This document shows, piece after piece, positions 38,559-46,522 of a stretch of DNA of 46,522 nucleotides (positions are counted from its first letter, which is position 1; every line of letters starts with the position of its first letter). Made by a program: the position numbers and the translations under genes. The notes below the pieces were generated by a model, which searched no databases, had not been told where the DNA came from, and saw only the letters and a program-made list of their open reading frames with translations. The stretch is from Deltaproteobacteria bacterium. Its GTDB lineage: Bacteria; SAR324; XYD2-FULL-50-16. Location of the stretch: assembly GCA_029881655.1 (NCBI GenBank), contig JAOUME010000005.1:1-46522 (forward strand), in the 5' to 3' direction.

Positions 38559-40121
38559 CTAACACTTAATTAAGGAGCCTCTTCTGGTATAATACCACCA
38601 GTTTAATATCAAACAAATAAAATAGAACACCGCAAATCCATACAGAGCGTACTCAGGTGTTCCAGCTTTTGTTTGCTCACCCAGAACCTTTGGAATAATA
38701 AAGGCACCGTAGGCTGCGACAGCCGATGTCCAAGCCAGGACAGGACCTGCCTGTTCAGCGTTGAACATAACAGCGATTGAGCGGAAAGTTGACCCATTAC
38801 CAATTCCGGTAGCAGCAAACAAGATCACTAACAGAATCATGAACTGTGGGAAATAAATCTCTGGATTCGGTACATGGTACGCCTGGTTCATATAATAAGC
38901 TACACCAAGAGCCGAAAGAATCATAACAATCGTAATCCACTCGGTTACGATAGCCCCGCCGACTTTATCTGAAAGCCAACCTCCGACAGGTCTAATCAAA
39001 GCCCCGACGAAGGGTCCCATCCAAGCCCAGGCAAAAACACTTGGACTGTTTGGGTTTAGACCCATATTGTTGCCGGCCGCATCATGAATATAACCAAAAA
39101 CGACTTTAATACCCAAAGGCACAGCGGCCGAATATCCAATAAACGAGCCAAATGTCATAGTGTAGATAACCGTCATGACCCATGTCTGCTTATTATTGAA
39201 GATCAGATAGGTTCTTTTCAAAACCGGTTTGATCGGTCCTGGTATCTGCCTCAATAAAAACACGGTTAAAAAGATAACCACAGGCAAAACCACCCACTTG
39301 GTCACTCCGACATAGAGAAGCAGCCAAAGTCCAAAGATCGACGTGATGAATCCGACGATCAACATAGCGGAAATTTTAATCATAGCGCTAAAGGTATTCC
39401 CATAATTCGGGGAAACAGCTTCAGTCGTAATGTTATTCATTCCAAAAAAACCAGCGATCCCGAGGACAATCAAGACAGGCACCCAAACAAAACCAGCGTT
39501 TTGAATAAACGAAGAAACTCCTGCTTTTTTGAAACCAGCCAACCCGATAACAGGGTCACCGCCCAATGGTCCAAACAATGAGAAAGTCATCACGAAGGGT
39601 ACAACAATCTGCATAGTAGTCACACCAAAATTTCCCAGTCCGGCATTCAATCCGAGAGAAGTCCCTTGAACTCTTTTTGGATAAAAGAAACTGATGTTGG
39701 ACATCGAAGAAGCAAAGTTACCTCCTCCAAATCCAGTCGTAAGAGCTAAAAACTGAAACACGATCAAGGGTGTCGTCTGGTCCATCAATGCGATACCAGT
39801 TCCAAAAGCTGGAATCAATAACAACGAAGTCGTATAGAAAATCGTGTTTCGTCCACCAGCGACGCGAATCATAAAAGTACTAGGTATTCTTAAAGTCGCT
39901 CCTGTTAGTCCGGCAATCGCGGACAGCGTAAAGAGTTGTGAAAAATCAAAGGTAAAACCCAAGTTTTTCATCTCAACGGTAATAATACCCCAAAACAACC
40001 AAACAGCAAATCCACATAACAAGCTTGGAATCGAAATCCAAAGGTTTCGGTTTGCAATACCTTTTCCTTTAGTTTCCCAAAACTCGTTATCTTCTACTCT
40101 CCAATCTGTAAGATCAGCCAT
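38559..40121 (-). CDS. narK: NarK-type nitrate/nitrite MFS transporter
   Basis: GGNFASSMSNISFFYPKRVQGTSLGLNAGLGNFGV nitrate signature; ATG 40121 with RBS GGAAAGAT (track ORF starts 40169). Confidence 0.9.
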   Translation of the reverse strand: MADLTDWRVEDNEFWETKGKGIANRNLWISIPSLLCGFAVWLFWGIITVEMKNLGFTFDFSQLFTLSAIAGLTGATLRIPSTFMIRVAGGRNTIFYTTSLLLIPAFGTGIALMDQTTPLIVFQFLALTTGFGGGNFASSMSNISFFYPKRVQGTSLGLNAGLGNFGVTTMQIVVPFVMTFSLFGPLGGDPVIGLAGFKKAGVSSFIQNAGFVWVPVLIVLGIAGFFGMNNITTEAVSPNYGNTFSAMIKISAMLIVGFITSIFGLWLLLYVGVTKWVVLPVVIFLTVFLLRQIPGPIKPVLKRTYLIFNNKQTWVMTVIYTMTFGSFIGYSAAVPLGIKVVFGYIHDAAGNNMGLNPNSPSVFAWAWMGPFVGALIRPVGGWLSDKVGGAIVTEWITIVMILSALGVAYYMNQAYHVPNPEIYFPQFMILLVILFAATGIGNGSTFRSIAVMFNAEQAGPVLAWTSAVAAYGAFIIPKVLGEQTKAGTPEYALYGFAVFYFICLILNWWYYTRRGSLIKC

Positions 40122-40278
40122 AATCTTTCCTTTTTGAAAATAAAAGAACATAAAAAAACATTCCGCCAATGATTAAATCAACGGGATCATAAAAAAACCA
40201 TTTAAATGGTCATCCGAAGCCGGTCCGGTAAATAATAATAAAGCCGGCTTCGTTTTCGGGATGGATAACGACTACTCG

Positions 40279-41826
40279 TTATTCATCCGCAAAAGCTCCC
40301 TCAGGTTCCCTCAAAATGAATAAGCAAAACAGGAAACTGATCGCCGCACCTAAGGCAATGATGTAAAAAAATGTTTTTGAGTCAACCATGGAATAGATGA
40401 CAAGGTATACAACTGCGCCAACGTTTCCATAAGCACCCGCCATACCAGCGATTTGACCGGTTTGACTCTTTTTGATCATCGGAATGACAGCAAAAGTTGC
40501 TCCCTCCGCGCCCTGTACAAAAACAGAGCAGGATATGGTAATAACAACAGCGATAATTAACCACCACATACCTTCAAACTGGGGTATGATAGACCCTTCC
40601 GGTCCGTATTTTCCAATCAGCGCCATAAGGAAGAACCCTATCGCGATTCCAACCATATAGACCATCATCGTCAGTTTTCTACTGTTCATGTGATCAGAGA
40701 TAAAACCTCCTAATGGCCTGGCAAATAAGTTTACCACCGCAAAAGACGCCGCTATCATACCTGCGCTAGTCGGAGTCATACTGAATACGTTTTGGAAAAA
40801 CATCGGCAACATAGATACAACAGCTAGTTCCGCTCCAAAGTTCGCGAAATAAGTTGAATTCAAGGCCGCGACACTTCCCCAATGGTATTTCTCAGACTCG
40901 GGCACTCCGGCTCTTAATACTGGCAAGTTGACCTGAAGCGTCTTCAGTACGTGCGCAATATAAATTAACGCCAGTAGAGCATATATGATATAGACAACAG
41001 CAGGCGATATTAAAGGCATCGCTTCCGGGGTTCCTTTATTGATTACGACATTACCAATTCTCCATGCCAGAATCCCCAAAGCCCCAATCAATGGAAAAGA
41101 CCATACCAAATACTGAATCAGATCTAACCACGAACTTACTTCCATAGGCTGCGCTTTCTTGGCTTTCACAAAATGATAGGCTTTCGTCGCACCATCTCTT
41201 GGAATATCAGTCACTAAGAAGTAGTAAACAATTCCGTAAATAAAGGAAATTCCACCGTTAAAAGCCAACGCGTATCTCCAACCGTCCTCAAATGAACCAA
41301 AAACAGACAGCGCAATCCAAGGAAGTGTCATAGCGGCAGCCGCAGATCCAAAATTACCCCAGCCCGCGTAAAATCCTTCTGCTCTTCCAATCACCTTGGG
41401 CGGAAACCACTGAGCGACCATTCTGATACCGATCACGAATCCAGCGCCAATGACACTAAGAACCAATCTTGAAACCATTAATTGAACGAAAGTAGTACCG
41501 AAAGCGAAGAAAAAAGCAGGTATCGCCATGGTAACCATGAGGATAGAAAATACGATTCGAGGTCCGAATCGGTCGATCAGGGCTCCGATTACAATCCTCC
41601 CGGGAATTGTAAGAGCCACGTTGCAAATGGCCAATACTTTGATGTGGTCCTTGGTCATCCAATCAATGCTTTTTAGCATCGTTGTCGCCAAAGGAGCCAT
41701 ATTGAACCATACGTAAAATGTAATAAAAAAGGCGATCCATGTCCAATGCAGAACCCTGATATCCTCCCTTCCTAATTCGAGTAATCCTAACTTTGATGGT
41801 GCTGTTGATGACATTTGTTGCTCCAA
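40279..41826 (-). CDS. narK: Second NarK/NNP-family nitrate/nitrite MFS transporter
   Basis: IGIRMVAQWFPPKVIGRAEGFYAGWGNFGSAAAAM; NVFSMTPTSAGMIAASFAVVNLFARPLGGFISDH. Confidence 0.9.
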   Translation of the reverse strand: MEQQMSSTAPSKLGLLELGREDIRVLHWTWIAFFITFYVWFNMAPLATTMLKSIDWMTKDHIKVLAICNVALTIPGRIVIGALIDRFGPRIVFSILMVTMAIPAFFFAFGTTFVQLMVSRLVLSVIGAGFVIGIRMVAQWFPPKVIGRAEGFYAGWGNFGSAAAAMTLPWIALSVFGSFEDGWRYALAFNGGISFIYGIVYYFLVTDIPRDGATKAYHFVKAKKAQPMEVSSWLDLIQYLVWSFPLIGALGILAWRIGNVVINKGTPEAMPLISPAVVYIIYALLALIYIAHVLKTLQVNLPVLRAGVPESEKYHWGSVAALNSTYFANFGAELAVVSMLPMFFQNVFSMTPTSAGMIAASFAVVNLFARPLGGFISDHMNSRKLTMMVYMVGIAIGFFLMALIGKYGPEGSIIPQFEGMWWLIIAVVITISCSVFVQGAEGATFAVIPMIKKSQTGQIAGMAGAYGNVGAVVYLVIYSMVDSKTFFYIIALGAAISFLFCLFILREPEGAFADE

Positions 41827-41914
41827 TATATATTAAAGGCGGCTTAATAAACTCTTTGGAGTAATTTACTCATCCCAAAAATAAACGTTTTTTTAACGAT
41901 CCCCCCTTGCTAAC

Positions 41915-41951
41915 AAAAACATCCAACGGTTCGTTAAATACCGTTGGATGT
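41915..41951 (-). terminator. Intrinsic terminator after narI
   Basis: Minus strand ACATCCAACGGT-N9-ACCGTTGGATGT (perfect 12-bp stem, 41919-41951) followed by TTTTTG. Confidence 0.85.
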
Positions 41952-41969
41952 TATCTCTGAATATCTAAA

Positions 41970-42650
41970 TTAACCTTGGCCAGGCTCGCTATACCAAACG
42001 ACAACCTGATTTGGTCTCGCAAAGTATTGCCATGGAATCGACAGAAAATGCACCAGCCTTGTGAAAGGAATCAACAAGAAGATGGTGTAAGCTCCGAATA
42101 TATGAAGTTTCATAATAAACGGCATGCTTTTTACAAATCCGATCTCTGGTGTACCCATAACAAGCGACCAAAGATAAGGAGACATAGAACCAGCAAACCA
42201 GTTCGAACCCCAGCGGAAGAAAATTGCCGTGTAGATTCCTAAGATAACTTGCGCAAGCAAGGTAAATAACAAAATAATATCCATGATGGTGGTGACTTTC
42301 TGCACTCTCATGTCATAAACTCGCCTGACGATTAAGACGCAAAGTCCCCAAAGTGCGAAAAGCGCAAATGCCAACGCGGCACCCTCAAGGATATAAAGTC
42401 GGACAGGGCTTCCGTTCCATGCCAGTACCGCACGTGGAAACCACCAGCCAATCAGATGGCCCAGGAATAAGAATATAATTCCATAATGCCATCCGGCCGC
42501 ACCCCAAAACAGTTTCTTGTTTTCCAAGAACTGCGATGATAACGCTGAAAAAGAAAATCGATTTGATGTATACCGGATAATGGTGATTGAGATCGCTAAG
42601 ATCACAGCCACATAAGGGTATACACCATAAATAATATGTTCAAAGGTCAT
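41970..42650 (-). CDS. narI: Respiratory nitrate reductase gamma subunit
   Basis: 226 aa, five-TM cytochrome b; HYGIIFLFLGHLIGWW, KLHIFGAYTIFLLIPFTRLVHFLSIPWQYFARPNQVV. Confidence 0.95.
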   Translation of the reverse strand: MTFEHIIYGVYPYVAVILAISITIIRYTSNRFSFSALSSQFLENKKLFWGAAGWHYGIIFLFLGHLIGWWFPRAVLAWNGSPVRLYILEGAALAFALFALWGLCVLIVRRVYDMRVQKVTTIMDIILLFTLLAQVILGIYTAIFFRWGSNWFAGSMSPYLWSLVMGTPEIGFVKSMPFIMKLHIFGAYTIFLLIPFTRLVHFLSIPWQYFARPNQVVVWYSEPGQG

Positions 42651-43216
42651 TGTGCTTCCTCCTTTTGCTTAAATTCTTCGACACAATAAATGAGATAAGA
42701 TTCTAAAGACTTCAAAACGTGCCAATAAGGATTTTGCTCCTGATTGTCCTTCCTTCTAAGACCTTTAAGCATTTTGCTTAACGCAGGCATCAGACAGTCG
42801 TTAATCATGTCCATAGCGGTATCTTCGAAAAGTTCGATCTCAGCCAGAAATTTCACCAAAATGGCGAAATGATCTGGCAATTCGTTTCCCCAATCAAAAT
42901 TAAACTCTCTAAATTTAGCTTTCAACCCGATTATAAATTCGCTCCTTTTAAACCCTTCACCAAAGATCTGGTGTCCCGCATAAATGTAGCATGTCGGACT
43001 GATATCAAAATTTGTCGAGTAAATTTCTTCCATTCGAGAAAGGGTATGATCCTCAATGTAACCCAGAAAAGGATTAAATTCTTCTTCAATTTCCGGATTG
43101 CTTTTTGACAGCGTGCTTGACAAGCCTTTCGCTGTCTCGTCTAAATCCTGACTTGGATACTCAAGCAACCTTGAGTACCCAAGTAGAATCATCTTGGAAT
43201 CTTGAACTTGAACCAT
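42647..43216 (-). CDS. narJ: Nitrate reductase molybdenum cofactor assembly chaperone
   Basis: 189 aa NarJ-like; ATGA overlap with narI; operon position. Confidence 0.9.
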   Translation of the reverse strand: MVQVQDSKMILLGYSRLLEYPSQDLDETAKGLSSTLSKSNPEIEEEFNPFLGYIEDHTLSRMEEIYSTNFDISPTCYIYAGHQIFGEGFKRSEFIIGLKAKFREFNFDWGNELPDHFAILVKFLAEIELFEDTAMDMINDCLMPALSKMLKGLRRKDNQEQNPYWHVLKSLESYLIYCVEEFKQKEEAQ

Positions 43217-44730
43217 TATAGTCCTCTTTTAACCCCTTTTCTTGGACCAAAACCTGTAGCCGCTTTATAAGCGTAAGGCTGACCCATGTAAGTATCGATG
43301 TCACCGTCGATCGCGGTTTGATACTCTCTATGTAATGGGGGCACGACAAAACGCTCGTTGTATGTTGGAATCGAGATCATTTTGAAAATATCCTCGGCTA
43401 CTTTCTCGGATATTCCAGCCTGACTCATCGCATCCAGCATTTTCGATTTGTCGAGATCGCCGACTTCCTGTTGCCTTTTGTAATATCTTACAGCCAGCAT
43501 TCTTTTGAAAGCCTTAACGATCAATTCCTCATTTCCTGCCGAAAACAAAGAAGCAAAATACTTCAATGGCAGACGGTTCTTGTCGATCGCGCCAAAGAAC
43601 TCGGTATTGTCAACTTCAAAGGTATTGCCCTTCTTCACAGCTAATACAGGCAGCAAAGGAAGAACATAATACAATTGAGGCACGGTTCTGAATTCCGCAT
43701 GCAATGGCAACGCGATTTCCCAGTCTTTAACAAACTTGAAAACGGGAGATTTCTGAGCCGATTCAATAAACGACATATGCACGCCGTCCTTTTGAGCCTG
43801 TTTGATAATAGCAGGGTCTTTCGGATCTAAAATCATCGCTTTCTGGTTGTTCACCAGGTCTTTTTCCTCACTAGCCGCAGTCGCTTCGATTTTGTCAGCG
43901 TCATAAAGGACACCGCCCATGTAGCGAATTCGACCAACGCAGGAATGGAAACAAGCCTGTGGCTGTCCGGTCTCAATCCTCGGATAGCACAAAATACACT
44001 TCTCTGATTTACCTGTTTTCCAATTGTAGTAAGACTTCTTGAATGGACAGGCTGATACGCAGAATCTCCATCCTCGACAGACATCCTGATTGATCAACAC
44101 GATCCCGTCTTCTCCACGCTTATACAAAGCGCCGGATGGACAAGAAGCCACACAAGCCGGATTCAGACAATGGTTACAGATTCTTGGCAGATAAAAGAAC
44201 GCGATTCTCTGAAATTCAAAGATCGCTTTCTGCTCATCAGGGCTCAGTTTCAAAATACCTGGATCTTTCCTGGCGTAAAACTTCGTACCACTCAAGTCAT
44301 CATCCCAGTTCGGTCCGGCCTCAATCGTGTCGATATGCTCTCCGGTAATCAGAGAGATTGGCCTGGCTGTTGGCTGGGTGTCTTGCGGTGGTGAATCAAA
44401 CAGATCCTCGTACTTGTAAGTCCAAGGCTCATAATAATCATCAATCGTTGGAAGATGTGGTTGAAAGAAGATATTGGTATATCCTCTCAACTTTCCGGTA
44501 GCTCTAAGTCTAACGGTGTTGCCCACTTTTTCCCAACCACCTTTGTATTCGTCCTGATTCTCCCAAGAGCTTGGATAACCCGTACCAGGTTTGGTTTCAA
44601 CATTGTTCCACCACTGGTACTCAACTCCGGAGCGGTCAGTCCATAGATTCTTGCATGCGACACTGCAAGTATGGCAACCTAAACATTTATCAAGATGGAA
44701 AACCATCGATACTTGTGCCCGAATATTCAT
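43216..44730 (-). CDS. narH: Respiratory nitrate reductase beta subunit
   Basis: CLGCHTCSVACKNLWT, CNHCLNPACVASCPSGALYKR, CRGWRFCVSACPFKKSYYNWKTGKSEKC. Confidence 0.97.
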   Translation of the reverse strand: MNIRAQVSMVFHLDKCLGCHTCSVACKNLWTDRSGVEYQWWNNVETKPGTGYPSSWENQDEYKGGWEKVGNTVRLRATGKLRGYTNIFFQPHLPTIDDYYEPWTYKYEDLFDSPPQDTQPTARPISLITGEHIDTIEAGPNWDDDLSGTKFYARKDPGILKLSPDEQKAIFEFQRIAFFYLPRICNHCLNPACVASCPSGALYKRGEDGIVLINQDVCRGWRFCVSACPFKKSYYNWKTGKSEKCILCYPRIETGQPQACFHSCVGRIRYMGGVLYDADKIEATAASEEKDLVNNQKAMILDPKDPAIIKQAQKDGVHMSFIESAQKSPVFKFVKDWEIALPLHAEFRTVPQLYYVLPLLPVLAVKKGNTFEVDNTEFFGAIDKNRLPLKYFASLFSAGNEELIVKAFKRMLAVRYYKRQQEVGDLDKSKMLDAMSQAGISEKVAEDIFKMISIPTYNERFVVPPLHREYQTAIDGDIDTYMGQPYAYKAATGFGPRKGVKRGL

Positions 44731-44755
44731 TTTTTTTCCTCCACATTCAATTTGG

Positions 44756-44783
44756 GGTGGGGGAGAACGGGTTTCCCCCCACC
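44756..44783 (-). repeat. GC-rich hairpin between narG and narH
   Basis: GGTGGGGG..CCCCCCACC. Confidence 0.65.
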
Positions 44784-44805
44784 TTTTAAGTTTTGGGACA
44801 ATTAA

Positions 44806-46522
44806 TTAGAACTGAGGTTTACCCTTTAGTTTTCTAACCAAAATATGGGTATCTCGGTTCACTCCAGTGGGTCCCCAATAGTTAAATCCAAATGTAAACT
44901 GACCATAACCACCCATCAACAAGATAGGATTGAGTCTTGTCCGGGTTAAGCTATTATGAGTACCACCTCTCGTCATACCTCTGAGTGGTGACTTTGGAAA
45001 TGAGATCGTTCTCTCAGGCGCGTGATAGAAAATACAAACACCTTTTGGAACTCTCGCGCTCACAACGGCTCGGGTTACCACGACACCATGGTCGTTGTAA
45101 GCCTCGATCCAGTCGTTATCCTGAACGCCGATATCATCCGCGTCAGTCTCACTCAGCCAGAATGGTTCCTGACCTCTTGAGAGCGTTAACATCCTCAAGT
45201 TATCATAATAGGTTGAATGGATATGCCATTTACCATGTGGAGTCAGGTAGTTCAACATTACACTACCATCCAGTTTCTGCTGCTTAACGATATCTCCGTA
45301 TTTCATCGGATCAGCCTTTGGCTTGAAAGTCGGCAGATGCTCGCCGAAAGCCAAATAACCCTCATGATCGAAATAGTAAGACTGTCGTCCTGTCAGAGTT
45401 CTCCAAGGCTTAAGTCGGTCAACGTTCATGGTGAACGGTGAATAGGCCCGACCATTGTTGCAGATTCCTGACCAGCAGGCACTGGTTAGAGTTCTTCTTT
45501 GTTGCGCCTGGATATCCTCATGCTGCATGTAGACTTCTGCATTTCCGGCACCAAGGTCCATCATAGGCACACCTGTTTTCTTCTCATCAGAGGCAAAAGC
45601 CAGCATTCCGGCCTCTCCGTTGGTTTCAGGCGCCGTTCTCATGACAATGTTAATGGCTCCGAGAACATCTCTCATGGAAGGATAAATCTCTCCATTGATT
45701 TCCTCGGTATTCATCTCATACAACAGTTTGTCATAAATGGTTTCCTGATTCCAATTCACGCCGTGAGCGCCGATGACACCACGCGCGCTTCTACCGTAAG
45801 TAATGTACTTATTGTAGATTTGAGTGTAGTCTCTGGTGATGATTTTCATACCTGGTCCAGTTTTACCCGGGATCAGATCACATTCACCCTTGCCCCAGTC
45901 TTTAACGGTAGCCTGAGAAACTTCTGCCGGGCTGTCATGACCAAGTGGGGACAATACCAAATCTCCCATAGGCTCTGGCAGATGCTTTTGAGCCAGTTCA
46001 CTGGTCTTCAGCGCGAAACACTTAAAGATTTCCCAGTCTCCCTTGGCTTCCCATGCGGGAGGCGCGCATTCTGAAAGTGGATGAATGTAGGTATGAAGAT
46101 CGGTTGTGTTGATGTCGTTCTTCTCATACCAGTGAGCGGCTGGAAGGACGATATCCGAATACAGAGCCGATGTGTCCATCCTGAAGTTCAAGTCAACGAT
46201 CAGATCCATTTTACCAACTGGAGCTGGGTCTCGCCATTTGACTTCTTTAAGATGGGGTTGAGCTTTCTCGTCTGCGATCGCATTTGAGTGCGTGCCCAAA
46301 TAGTGACGGAAAAAATATTCCTGTCCCTTGGCACTGGCGTTGATCGCGTTACCTTTCCAGATAACCCAGGTTCGAGGCCAGTTCTTTTCGTTATCGGGAT
46401 CTTCCGATGCCAAAAGCAGACTTTTGCTCTTGAGAAGATCAACAGCGTAATTGATGACTTCACCGTCAGACTTGGCACCCTTGGCCTTGGCTTCCTTAAC
46501 GATTTCGATACTGCTCTTTTCA
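44806..46522 (-). CDS. narG: Respiratory nitrate reductase alpha subunit, C-terminal part (5' end outside window)
   Basis: Frame is open to window edge: EKSSIEIVKEAKAKGAKSDGEVINYAVDLLKSKSLLLASEDPDNEKNWPRTWVIWKGNAINASAKGQEYFFRHYLGTHSNA...; track start 46413 is only an internal TTG. Confidence 0.96.
   Translation of the reverse strand, partial: EKSSIEIVKEAKAKGAKSDGEVINYAVDLLKSKSLLLASEDPDNEKNWPRTWVIWKGNAINASAKGQEYFFRHYLGTHSNAIADEKAQPHLKEVKWRDPAPVGKMDLIVDLNFRMDTSALYSDIVLPAAHWYEKNDINTTDLHTYIHPLSECAPPAWEAKGDWEIFKCFALKTSELAQKHLPEPMGDLVLSPLGHDSPAEVSQATVKDWGKGECDLIPGKTGPGMKIITRDYTQIYNKYITYGRSARGVIGAHGVNWNQETIYDKLLYEMNTEEINGEIYPSMRDVLGAINIVMRTAPETNGEAGMLAFASDEKKTGVPMMDLGAGNAEVYMQHEDIQAQQRRTLTSACWSGICNNGRAYSPFTMNVDRLKPWRTLTGRQSYYFDHEGYLAFGEHLPTFKPKADPMKYGDIVKQQKLDGSVMLNYLTPHGKWHIHSTYYDNLRMLTLSRGQEPFWLSETDADDIGVQDNDWIEAYNDHGVVVTRAVVSARVPKGVCIFYHAPERTISFPKSPLRGMTRGGTHNSLTRTRLNPILLMGGYGQFTFGFNYWGPTGVNRDTHILVRKLKGKPQF

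Noticed and set aside
45499-46074. 191-aa plus-strand ORF inside narG
   Set aside because: Antisense to conserved narG; low-complexity shadow translation.
46200-46478. 92-aa minus ORF overlapping narG in another frame
   Set aside because: NarG frame is open through this region to the window end, so this is an alternate-frame artefact.
1-46522. CRISPR arrays, rRNA or tRNA genes
   Set aside because: No regularly spaced direct repeats, rRNA-like stretches or tRNA cloverleaf with T-arm seen by eye; a tRNAscan/Infernal run would be decisive.

Overview
The window looks like a bacterial chromosome segment with four parts. (1) 1-~16.4 kb, all on the minus strand: the structural half of a long-tailed, siphovirus-like prophage (TerS, TerL, portal, P22-like coat, AT-hook-like small protein, scaffold-like protein, two-TM protein, head-tail connectors, tail terminator, major tail protein, frameshifted tail-assembly chaperones, tape measure, tail hub/beta-helix tailspike, and a truncated further tail gene). 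No integrase, lysis or replication genes are visible here. (2) ~16.4-23 kb: a 0.7 kb ORF-free hairpin/repeat-rich gap, then a lipoprotein, alpha/beta hydrolase, IF-1, YfcE-like phosphoesterase, a putative DNA-binding protein that needs a -1 frameshift at T_TTT_TTC, and a TPR protein. (3) 23-37 kb: a decayed IS3-family element, an HD-GYP response regulator with a large hybrid histidine kinase, ElbB, a YhaO/YhaN (SbcCD-like) pair, TlyA and a CCA-adding enzyme. (4) 37-46.5 kb, minus strand: a nitrate-respiration cluster (narGHJI, two narK, a multiheme NapC/NirT-type cytochrome and a Crp/Fnr regulator); narG runs off the window end. The strongest unannotated signals are the A_AAA_AAC frameshift plus 7-bp stem hairpin in the tail chaperone genes, which creates a C-terminal CxxC-x6-CxxC domain, and the T_TTT_TTC site that joins an N-terminal winged-helix-like domain to a ribbon-helix-helix-like C-terminus. 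All calls come from reading the sequence; no database search was run.
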